A program made the position numbers and the translations under genes. 6,597 nucleotides of DNA from an uncultured Atopobiaceae bacterium (lineage in GTDB: Bacteria; Actinomycetota; Coriobacteriia; Coriobacteriales; Atopobiaceae): NCBI GenBank assembly GCA_900770865.1, contig CAAGLU010000352.1, forward strand, positions 1 to 6,597, in the 5' to 3' direction. Positions 1 through 6,460 of this stretch are shown one piece after another; position 1 is the first letter of the stretch; every line of letters starts with the position of its first letter. The notes under the pieces are model-generated. The model was not told where the DNA came from. It ran no database searches and saw only the letters and a program-made list of their open reading frames with translations.

Positions 1-1086
1 CTGCACTGCAACGACTGGCAGACAGCGCTGTGCCCCGTCTTCCTGCGCGAGCTGTATCGCGGCGCCCCGCAGTGCAACAACGTCAAGACCGTCATGACGG
101 TCCACAACATCAAGTTCCAAGGCCAGTACGGAGACAAGATGCTCTCCGACATCCTTGGCCTTGCCGACATCCCCGCCGCTCGTGACCAGCTCTATTGCGA
201 CAAGGACTCAATCAACTTCATGAAGGGCGGCCTGTGCTACGCGGACGCCCTCACTACCGTGAGCCCGAGCTACGCCTACGAGTTGCAGATGCCGTTTTAC
301 GGAGAGGGGCTCGACCCCATCTTCCGCAGGCGCTCCAACATCCTGACGGGCATCCTCAACGGCATCGACACGAGCATCTGGAACCCCAAGACCGACGGCA
401 TGATTACGGCCAACTACTCTGCCGACGACCTTGCCAACAAGGCCGAGTGCAAGCGTGCGCTCCAGGAGGAGCTTGGCCTGCGCCAAGACCCCACGCGTCC
501 GCTTGTGGTGATGATTGGTCGCCTTACCAACCAGAAGGGCCTGGGCCTTGTCCGCTATGCCATGGACGGCATCATGAGGCGCGGCGTTCAGGTGGCTATT
601 CTTGGCACCGGTGACGCAGACCAGGAGGAGGCGTTCCGCTACTTCGACCAGAAGTACGGCGACATGATGTGCGCGCGCATTGCCTTTGACAACGCGCTTT
701 CGCACCGCATGTACGCTGGCGGCGACATCCTGCTTATGCCGTCCGAGTTTGAGCCCTGTGGCCTCTCCCAGATGATTGCCATGCGCTACGGCACGCTTCC
801 CCTCGTGCGCGAGACGGGCGGCCTGCGCGACTCTGTGGTCCCGTACAATAAGTTCACCGGCGAGGGCACCGGCTTCCGCTTCTCCAACATGAACGCGGAC
901 GAGATGGCGGACACCCTCCTGGGGGCCTGCGAGATCTTCTGGACTAACCAGGAGCTCTGGACTAAGCTCATGCTCCAGGCTATGGCAACAGACTTCAGCT
1001 GGCGCCGTGCCGCAAACGACTACATGGACATCTACCACGGGCTTCATCCTGAGGTCATTAGGTACAACAAGAGAAGAGACAGGTAA
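1..1086 (+). CDS. glgA: Glycogen synthase GlgA (GT5), 5'-truncated by window edge
   Basis: Cytoplasmic ADP-glucose:alpha-1,4-glucan glucosyltransferase, which elongates glycogen chains. The frame is open from base 1, giving 361 codons before TAA at 1084-1086, so the ATG at 94 is internal and the true start lies upstream. Visible GT5 landmarks are HCNDWQTAL (codons 2-10), the TVHN active-site histidine (codon 35), the FMKGGLCYAD and TVSPSYAYE segment, NGIDTSIWNP, the donor-site GRLTNQKGL (Arg codon 174, Lys codon 179), and SEFEPCGLSQ with the catalytic Glu at codon 251, followed by ETGGLRDSV. From memory of E. coli GlgA (His161, Arg300, Lys305, Glu377) every one of these is offset by 126. This implies about 126 missing residues, a full length near 487, and no indels between these points. 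The C-terminal helix region is complete. It is first in a two-gene run with the GH13-GH77 fusion, 3 bases away. The family is certain; ADP-glucose as donor rests on family knowledge. Confidence 0.96.
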   Translation: MHCNDWQTALCPVFLRELYRGAPQCNNVKTVMTVHNIKFQGQYGDKMLSDILGLADIPAARDQLYCDKDSINFMKGGLCYADALTTVSPSYAYELQMPFYGEGLDPIFRRRSNILTGILNGIDTSIWNPKTDGMITANYSADDLANKAECKRALQEELGLRQDPTRPLVVMIGRLTNQKGLGLVRYAMDGIMRRGVQVAILGTGDADQEEAFRYFDQKYGDMMCARIAFDNALSHRMYAGGDILLMPSEFEPCGLSQMIAMRYGTLPLVRETGGLRDSVVPYNKFTGEGTGFRFSNMNADEMADTLLGACEIFWTNQELWTKLMLQAMATDFSWRRAANDYMDIYHGLHPEVIRYNKRRDR

Positions 1087-1089
1087 GGT

Positions 1090-4000
1090 TTGAAGGCGCG
1101 GCACGTAACTTCCGAGAGGGAGTACAGAGATCCCTTTGGCGCCGTCCGGTTGGGCGGCGCCGTTACTGTAGGCATCGACGTCTGGGATGACGAGGTGGTG
1201 TTCTGCACGCTTCGCACCTGGACGGATGGGGTGGGCGAGCGCCTGCTCGAAATGCATGGCGAGAAGCGCGGTGGCGTGACGCACTTCTCGGTCACCTTTA
1301 CGCCGGACAGGACCGGCATCATCTGGTACAGCTTCGACATTGAGGCGTCCGATGGCGCCGTGTGGCGCTATGGCGCGCAGCCCGGCTGGACCACCGGCGA
1401 AGGCGCGTTTGCCTACGGCGACCCCCCGTCGTTCCAGATAACCGTCTACAAGCAGCGCGCCATCCAGCCTAACTGGTATCGCGGCGGTATTGTGTACCAG
1501 GTCTTTCCCGACCGTTTTGCCCGCGGGGAGGACTGGCGCCGCAGAGCCGACGTTGCCATGGAGCGCCCGCACATCGCCGGCCCAGGCCGTGCCGTGGTCG
1601 ACGATTGGTCCACGCCACCCGCCTATGACAAGGACGAGAACGGCCGCATCAAGCGCTGGGACTTCTACGGCGGTACGCTTGAGGGCGTCCGCGAGAAGCT
1701 GCGCTACCTCAAGGACCTGGGCGTGACGGTGATTTACCTCAATCCCATCTTTGAGGCCGCGAGCAACCACCGCTACGACACCGGTGACTACATGGCCATC
1801 GACCCCATGCTGGGCGACGAGGAGAGCTTCCGCCGCCTGTGCGTGGACGCCGAGGAGATGGGCATCTCGGTGATCCTGGATGGCGTCTTCAACCATACGG
1901 GCTGCGATTCTCGCTACTTCAACAAGTACGGGAACTACCCGGACTCCGTGGGCGCATACCAGAGCACCGACTCGGTCTATCGCTCGTGGTACACGTTCCA
2001 CGACAACGGCACCTACGACAGCTGGTGGGGCGTGGACGACCTTCCCGCCATCAATGAGAATGACCCGTCCTACCACGAGTTCATTTGCGGCCGCGAGGGC
2101 GTGGTGCGCCGGTGGCTGCGTGATGGTGCCCGCGGATGGCGCCTGGACGTTGCAGATGAGCTGCCCGACAGCTTCATCGCGGACATCAAGCATGCGGTTC
2201 TCGCCGAGAAGCCCGACGGACTTCTCATTGGCGAGGTGTGGGAGGACGCGAGCAACAAGACCGCCTACGGCTCGCTGCGCCAGTACTTTGAGGGTTCGGA
2301 GCTTGACGGCACCATGAACTATCCCTTGCGCGAGGGGCTTCTCGCCTTCATGCGCAACGAGATTGGTGCGCAGGAGCTCACGAGGCGGCTGGAGCAGCTG
2401 GGCGAGAACTACCCTGGCCAGGCGCTCTACAGCGAGCTCAACCTCCTGGGCAGCCACGATCGCGAGCGGTTGTTCACGACACTGGGCGGCGCGCCCAACC
2501 CTGACACGCTCTCCGAGTCCGAGCGTGCGTCGTATCGCCTTGATCCCGGCCAGCGCAACCTGGCCAAGAGCCGCCTGTGGGCAATTACGCTGCTGCAGAT
2601 GACCCTGCCCGGCGTCCCCTGCATCTACTACGGGGACGAGCGCGGCATGGAGGGCTTCCGCGACCCATACAACCGCGCGGCCTACCCCTGGGGCGGCGGC
2701 GACAAGGACTGCTTTGACATCTACCGCAATGCCATCGCCGTGCGCAAGACGCTCGACGTGCTGGTGGACGGCAGGTTCAACCCGTTTGCGGTGGGCGATG
2801 ACGTCTTTGGGTTCTGGCGTCGGAGCCGAACCAAGAGCGACTGCGTCTGCGTGCTGGTAAACGCTAGCCTGAACAACTCGCACACCGTGCGGGTTCCCAT
2901 CGAGAGTGGCATGGAGGTCTCGGACATCGTCTCCGGGCGCGACCCCAAGGTCTCGCAGGGCCAGGCGGAGGTCTTTCTCTGGCCGCTGGGCACGGCGGTG
3001 CTGCACTTCCACAGGCACGAGCGACTCCAGAAGCCGCTCGAGCGCGGCATGGGCGTGCTGTGCCACGTGACCTCGGTACCCAACAACGGCAAGCCGGGAA
3101 CGCTGGGGGCGCCGGCAAAGCGCTTCGTGGACTGGCTGGCCAGCTGCGGTCAGCGCTACTGGCAGGTGCTTCCCGTGAACCCCACGGACGAGTTTGGCTC
3201 GCCCTATGCCGGCCTGGCCGCCAACGCGGGCAACGTTTCCCTTCTCGAGCGAGATCCCGAGGAGGTTCTCGCCGATGACTCGCTCTTTGGCGATGGCCGC
3301 TTTGCGGAGTTTTGTGACGACAACGACTACTGGCTCACGCCCTATGCCACGTTCTGTGCGCTGAAGGACAAGTTCGACGGTGCCCCGTGGCAGGCCTGGC
3401 CAGAGCAGTATTGCAGCTATTCGCCGCGTCTTGCGGAAGACCCCGAACTGGCGCCGGGCATCGAGACGGCACGCAAGTTGCAGTTTGAGTTCCAGCAGGA
3501 GTGGAACGAGCTCCGCGTCTACGCTAACGAGCGCGGCGTGCGCATCGTGGGCGACATGCCCATGTACGTCTCGGCGGACTCCGCGGACGTGTGGAGCGAG
3601 CCAGACATCTTTGACCTTGATGAGGACGGCCATGCGGCCATGCAGGCCGGCGCCCCTGCCGACCAGCTTTCCGCCGAGGGGCAACTCTGGGGCAACCCCA
3701 CCTACGATTGGGACGTCCTGCGCTCTGACGGCTACGACTGGTGGCTTCGCAGGCTTGACCGCGCGTTCAAGCTCTATGACTACGTGAGGCTTGACCACTT
3801 CATTGGGTTCTCCTCGTACTACGAGATTGAGGCCGGCAAGCCGGCAACCGAGGGTGCGTACGCCTTTGGCCCAGGCACCAACCTCTTCCGTGCGGCCAAC
3901 AAGCTCTTTGGCGGGCTGCCACTCATTGCCGAGGACCTTGGCAACGTCACACCGGCAGTGCGCGCCCTTATTGCCGAGACGGGCGTGCCCGGCATGAGCA

Positions 4001-4365
4001 TCGTGCAGTTTGCCGACCAGGACGTACGCAACGAGTTCACGCCCAACAGGGGTTCTGTGGTCTATACGGGCACGCATGACACCGAGACCCTTGTGGGCTG
4101 GTGCGCCCGCAGCTTTGCGGACGGCGATGCCGAGAAGGCCGTCGAGCTTGCGCGCGACATCGAGCGCCGCACCGCTGGCGTGGAGAATGACGTGGTGATC
4201 ATGCCGCTGCAAGACGTGCTACTCCTGGGCAACGAGGCACGCATGAACGTGCCAGGCGTCGCGGAGGGCAACTGGACGTGGCGGGCGAATGCGGCCAACG
4301 TTGAGGCTGCCACAAGCTGGCTTCGCGAGCTCGCAGACGAGTCCGGGAGGGCCGTAGAGGGTTAA
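1090..4365 (+). CDS. malQ: Bifunctional GH13 alpha-glucan hydrolase / GH77 4-alpha-glucanotransferase
   Basis: A 1091-residue cytoplasmic fusion with no signal peptide. Residues 1-120 look like the beta-sandwich N-domain of neopullulanase-type enzymes (REYRDPFGAV near the start). Residues 128-560 are a GH13 barrel: GGIVYQVFPDRF (132-143), NHRYDTGDY (226-234), DGVFNH (264-269), LPAIN (318-322), GWRLD with nucleophile D353, acid/base E382 in GEVWE, and SHD with D457. Residues 560-648 form domain C. Residues 651-1091 are GH77: GDMPMYV (D822 region), QLWGNP (865-870), VRLDHF with nucleophile D902, AEDLGN with acid/base E948, THDTE with D997, and a C-terminal NWTWR (1061-1065). Both triads are intact. 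The GH77 part is about 440 residues, shorter than stand-alone amylomaltases (about 500). The start is TTG at 1090, because PFGAV lies at the distance expected in the family and no better ATG exists upstream of the N-domain. Translation is probably coupled to glgA. The GH77 half transfers malto-oligosaccharides between chains. The GH13 half probably cleaves alpha-1,4 and possibly alpha-1,6 links; its exact specificity cannot be read, and databases may call it GlgX-like or neopullulanase. Confidence 0.93.
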   Translation: MKARHVTSEREYRDPFGAVRLGGAVTVGIDVWDDEVVFCTLRTWTDGVGERLLEMHGEKRGGVTHFSVTFTPDRTGIIWYSFDIEASDGAVWRYGAQPGWTTGEGAFAYGDPPSFQITVYKQRAIQPNWYRGGIVYQVFPDRFARGEDWRRRADVAMERPHIAGPGRAVVDDWSTPPAYDKDENGRIKRWDFYGGTLEGVREKLRYLKDLGVTVIYLNPIFEAASNHRYDTGDYMAIDPMLGDEESFRRLCVDAEEMGISVILDGVFNHTGCDSRYFNKYGNYPDSVGAYQSTDSVYRSWYTFHDNGTYDSWWGVDDLPAINENDPSYHEFICGREGVVRRWLRDGARGWRLDVADELPDSFIADIKHAVLAEKPDGLLIGEVWEDASNKTAYGSLRQYFEGSELDGTMNYPLREGLLAFMRNEIGAQELTRRLEQLGENYPGQALYSELNLLGSHDRERLFTTLGGAPNPDTLSESERASYRLDPGQRNLAKSRLWAITLLQMTLPGVPCIYYGDERGMEGFRDPYNRAAYPWGGGDKDCFDIYRNAIAVRKTLDVLVDGRFNPFAVGDDVFGFWRRSRTKSDCVCVLVNASLNNSHTVRVPIESGMEVSDIVSGRDPKVSQGQAEVFLWPLGTAVLHFHRHERLQKPLERGMGVLCHVTSVPNNGKPGTLGAPAKRFVDWLASCGQRYWQVLPVNPTDEFGSPYAGLAANAGNVSLLERDPEEVLADDSLFGDGRFAEFCDDNDYWLTPYATFCALKDKFDGAPWQAWPEQYCSYSPRLAEDPELAPGIETARKLQFEFQQEWNELRVYANERGVRIVGDMPMYVSADSADVWSEPDIFDLDEDGHAAMQAGAPADQLSAEGQLWGNPTYDWDVLRSDGYDWWLRRLDRAFKLYDYVRLDHFIGFSSYYEIEAGKPATEGAYAFGPGTNLFRAANKLFGGLPLIAEDLGNVTPAVRALIAETGVPGMSIVQFADQDVRNEFTPNRGSVVYTGTHDTETLVGWCARSFADGDAEKAVELARDIERRTAGVENDVVIMPLQDVLLLGNEARMNVPGVAEGNWTWRANAANVEAATSWLRELADESGRAVEG

Positions 4366-4408
4366 GGGCCTCGGTGTCATTCTCAGGCCTTGCGCGACAG
4401 ACTTGACG

Positions 4409-4449
4409 ATACGGGGTGACGGGGAATTTCTCGTCACCCCGTATTTTTT
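4409..4449 (+). terminator. Rho-independent terminator closing the glgA-GH13/GH77 run
   Basis: A perfect 12-bp stem pairs ATACGGGGTGAC (4409-4420) with GTCACCCCGTAT (4433-4444) around a 12-base loop. The loop can close further through G-C/G-U pairs. Six consecutive T follow (4444-4449). It begins 44 bases past the stop of the fusion gene. No A-run precedes the stem, so it should act mainly on + strand transcripts. It isolates block 1 from the choline genes downstream. Confidence 0.93.
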
Positions 4450-4463
4450 GTGCCGCGTTCAAT

Positions 4464-4478
4464 GACTCGCGTCGAGTC
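4464..4478. repeat. Short inverted repeat GACTCG-CGT-CGAGTC
   Basis: Two 6-base arms (4464-4469 and 4473-4478) are perfect reverse complements around a 3-base spacer. It lies between the terminator and the larger hairpin at 4489-4517. It could be a half-site pair for a dimeric regulator, or a mini-stem within a larger RNA fold; in GC-rich DNA a repeat of this size can also arise by chance. No known regulator motif is recognised. Confidence 0.45.
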
Positions 4479-4488
4479 GCTGCTTTGT

Positions 4489-4517
4489 GAATAGAACGCG
4501 CAGTCCGCGTTCTATTC
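4489..4517. repeat. Perfect 12-bp hairpin without T-tract
   Basis: GAATAGAACGCG (4489-4500) and CGCGTTCTATTC (4506-4517) are exact reverse complements around the 5-base spacer CAGTC. Neither strand has a T-run after the stem, so it is not a standard intrinsic terminator in either direction. It is about 94 bases upstream of the proposed -10 element of the LicC-LicA gene and 147 bases before its ATG. Possible roles are a second, T-less terminator or 3'-end stabiliser for the upstream mRNA, an operator, or one state of a switching fold. The outer part of the same arm recurs at 4453-4460 (CCGCGTTC). Confidence 0.75.
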
Positions 4518-4552
4518 TCCCATGGTGCCGACAAGGGCCGATTTGCAATGCC

Positions 4553-4564
4553 ATTTACGTAAAT
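4553..4564. promoter_or_regulatory. AT-rich palindrome ATTTACGTAAAT, candidate operator
   Basis: A perfect 12-bp palindrome with no spacer sits in an AT-richer patch of an otherwise GC-rich window, about 47 bases upstream of the proposed -10 hexamer of the LicC-LicA gene. Its size and symmetry suit a dimeric winged-helix or TetR/GntR-type protein. From its position upstream of the core promoter, activation is at least as likely as repression. The symmetry is seen directly; the regulatory role is inferred and no regulator gene is in the window. Confidence 0.4.
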
Positions 4565-4610
4565 TGTCACCAACATTAAGAAATCCCAAAGCGAGCTGTA
4601 AGTGTTCAGT

Positions 4611-4616
4611 TATGAT
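4611..4616 (+). promoter_or_regulatory. Possible -10 hexamer TATGAT for the phosphocholine genes
   Basis: TATGAT matches the sigma-70 consensus at five of six positions and lies in the AT-richer part of the gap, 47 bases before the chosen ATG. No convincing -35 hexamer stands 16-18 bases upstream. TTGTCA at 4564-4569 is much too far, and no TG extension precedes the hexamer. If real, the promoter may need an activator. A promoter is expected somewhere here because a strong terminator separates this gene from block 1. Confidence 0.35.
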
Positions 4617-4651
4617 TGGCTGCATCCTTTACATGAACCTTACTTTTGTCC

Positions 4652-4657
4652 AAAGGA
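4652..4657 (+). promoter_or_regulatory. Ribosome-binding site deciding the ATG at 4664
   Basis: AAAGGA is followed by six bases (TTCGCC) and then ATG. A longer reading from the TTG at 4646 would place this Shine-Dalgarno inside the coding region and has no site of its own, so 4664 is preferred. The protein then begins MALTREEF. Confidence 0.8.
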
Positions 4658-4663
4658 TTCGCC

Positions 4664-6433
4664 ATGGCACTCACACGAGAAGAGTTTGACATTCTGAGCT
4701 CGCTGGCATCCGATAAGGCCAACGCCGGTAGCCTCGCTGCATCTCCTGCGGTTGACACGCTTCGTAGCATGGGGCTTGTTTCCAATGCCGCCATCACCGA
4801 GCTCGGCCGCAAGGCGCTGGAGCCCTATCGCGTGGAGAGCGCGGTCATTATGGCAGCAGGCCTCTCGTCGCGCTTCGTGCCCATATCGTACTGGAGACCC
4901 AAGGGGCTCACGAGCGTACGCGGCGAGGTCCTCATTGAGCGCCAGATTCGCCAGCTCCACGAGGCGGGGGTCACAGACATCACCGTTGTTGTTGGCTATC
5001 GCGCAGACGAGTTCGCCTATCTCGCGGACAAGTTTGGCGTCCGTCTCGTGAAGAATGACCTCTATGCCGAGAGGAACAACAACTGGACCCTCTGGCTCGT
5101 TCGCGACCAGCTGAAGAATACCTACATCTGCTCGTCGGACGACTACTTTGCCCAGAATCCTTTCGAGCCCTACGTCTATCGCGCCTACTACTCTGCGGTC
5201 TACATGGATGGCCCTACCGACGAGTGGTGCCTGGGGGTGGACGAGGACAACCTCATCACCTCCGTCACGGTGGGCGGGCACGATGCCTGGGCAATGCTCG
5301 GCCACGTGTACTTTGACCGGGCTTTCTCCAACGTCTTCGTGCGCATCCTCGAGGGCATCGTGGAGGGCGCTGACTACGAAGAGAAGCACGCGGGCGAGCT
5401 TTGGGAGGCCATCTTCGCGCATAACCTCGACCGGCTCTCCATGGAGCTGCGCCGCTATCCGGCAAGCGAGGTTCTCGAGTTCGACTCGCTGGACGAGCTG
5501 GTTGAGTTCGACCCAGAGTTCCTCTCGTCGGTCGATTGCCCTGCCATCGAGAACATTCAGGCGGTTCTCGGCTGCGAGCGCACGCAGCTCCACGACTTCT
5601 ATCCCATCAAGAATGGGCTCACCAACCTCACGTTCCACTTTGCCGTGGGTGCAGACGAGTACGTCTATCGCCACCCCGGCATTGGCACCGAAAAGTTCAT
5701 TAACCGCACTGCCGAGAAGGACGCGGACACCGTTGCCCATGAGCTTGGGATAGACCGCACCTTCGTCTACGAGGACGCCGAGAAGGGCTGGAAGATCTCG
5801 CACTTTGTGCCCAACGCGAGAAACGTCGACCCGCTTGACCCCAATGAGGTCGCCCGCGCCATGCAGCTTGCGCGCACCTTCCACGAGTCTGGTGCGAAGA
5901 TCAATGCCAAGTTCGACTTCTACGAGGACGGGCTTGGCTATGAGCGTCTGCTCAAGTCCCATGGGGACATCGACGCCCCGGGCTACGAGGATCTGCGCGA
6001 GAAGGTTACGCGCCTGAACAAGTACTGTGCGTCTGACGAGGGTTTCCCGGTCTGTTTCTGCCACAACGACTACCTGCCGCTCAACTTCCTCATTGGCGAG
6101 GACGGCTCGATGAGCGTGATCGACTGGGAATTCGCGGGCATGGGCGACCCGGGTAACGACACCGCGACCTTCATCATCTGCTCTCAGTACAACGAGGAGC
6201 AGGCAAACGCCGCCATCGACGCCTACTTTGGCCGCGCGGCAACACGGCAGGAGCGCCGCCACTTCTGGGCGCGCGTGGTGCTGGGCGGCTGGTGCTGGTA
6301 TGTCTGGGCGCTTGAGAAGGAGGCCGAGGGCGCGGGCGTTGGCGAGTGGCTCGACATCTACAAGAGCTATGCCGTCACGTACGTGGACAAGGTCCTCTCT
6401 TGGTACGAGGGAAACGACAATTCGGCCGACTGA
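4664..6433 (+). CDS. LicC-LicA type fusion: choline-phosphate cytidylyltransferase / choline kinase with N-terminal winged-helix-like domain
   Basis: A 589-residue cytoplasmic protein in three parts. Residues 3-56 (LTREEFDIL to ALEPYRV) resemble a shortened winged helix. Residues 59-280 are a sugar-nucleotidyltransferase fold of LicC type: A60-L82 carries AAGLSSRF, P73 and RPKGL with Lys80, the NTP-binding signature; a later acidic CSSDDYF (156-162) is the likely metal/nucleotide site. A linker rich in FDSLDELVEFDPEF leads to residues 309-585, an APH/choline-kinase fold: KNGLTN, YVYRHPG (333-339), catalytic HNDYLPLN (H467, D469, N474) and metal-binding DWEFAG (D487), then GDPGND. The kinase would make phosphocholine and the transferase would make CDP-choline from CTP. 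All key residues seem present. The LicB-like gene 27 bases downstream supports choline; ethanolamine or a related amino-alcohol is the main alternative. Family knowledge: LicC and LicA activate phosphocholine for surface glycans and teichoic acids. No terminator separates it from the next gene, so the two are probably cotranscribed. Confidence 0.88.
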   Translation: MALTREEFDILSSLASDKANAGSLAASPAVDTLRSMGLVSNAAITELGRKALEPYRVESAVIMAAGLSSRFVPISYWRPKGLTSVRGEVLIERQIRQLHEAGVTDITVVVGYRADEFAYLADKFGVRLVKNDLYAERNNNWTLWLVRDQLKNTYICSSDDYFAQNPFEPYVYRAYYSAVYMDGPTDEWCLGVDEDNLITSVTVGGHDAWAMLGHVYFDRAFSNVFVRILEGIVEGADYEEKHAGELWEAIFAHNLDRLSMELRRYPASEVLEFDSLDELVEFDPEFLSSVDCPAIENIQAVLGCERTQLHDFYPIKNGLTNLTFHFAVGADEYVYRHPGIGTEKFINRTAEKDADTVAHELGIDRTFVYEDAEKGWKISHFVPNARNVDPLDPNEVARAMQLARTFHESGAKINAKFDFYEDGLGYERLLKSHGDIDAPGYEDLREKVTRLNKYCASDEGFPVCFCHNDYLPLNFLIGEDGSMSVIDWEFAGMGDPGNDTATFIICSQYNEEQANAAIDAYFGRAATRQERRHFWARVVLGGWCWYVWALEKEAEGAGVGEWLDIYKSYAVTYVDKVLSWYEGNDNSAD

Positions 6434-6447
6434 TTCGGCTCGAGAAG

Positions 6448-6454
6448 AAAGGGG
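6448..6454 (+). promoter_or_regulatory. Ribosome-binding site of the LicB-like gene
   Basis: AAAGGGG lies six bases upstream of the ATG at 6461, inside the 27-base spacer after the LicC-LicA stop. It supports a real gene start there despite the short reading frame available before the window ends. Confidence 0.78.
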
Positions 6455-6460
6455 CCAATC

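Noticed and set aside
94..96. The ATG at 94 as the start of glgA
   Set aside because: The frame is open to base 1 and codons 2-10 (HCNDWQTAL) already match conserved GT5 sequence, so this is an internal methionine.
208..4212. A 1334-codon open frame on the minus strand across glgA and the GH13-GH77 gene
   Set aside because: It is codon-aligned with the sense genes and exists because they avoid TTA, CTA and TCA codons under strong G/C third-position bias. It ends exactly at the one TCA serine codon of glgA (208-210). The sense frame has unmistakable enzyme motifs and the antisense protein resembles no family.
4199..4576. A 125-codon minus-strand frame reaching into the gap between the two blocks
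   Set aside because: It overlaps the end of the GH77 domain and runs through the terminator stem. The predicted peptide is low-complexity and arginine-rich, with no family resemblance.
4564..4592. TTGTCA at 4564-4569 as a -35 element
   Set aside because: No -10-like hexamer lies 16-18 bases downstream (the sequence there is CCAAAG-like), and it is about 41 bases from the TATGAT at 4611.
4646..4663. Upstream TTG start adding six residues to the LicC-LicA protein
   Set aside because: The Shine-Dalgarno AAAGGA at 4652-4657 would be inside the coding sequence, and the TTG has no ribosome-binding site of its own. The ATG at 4664 is correctly spaced.
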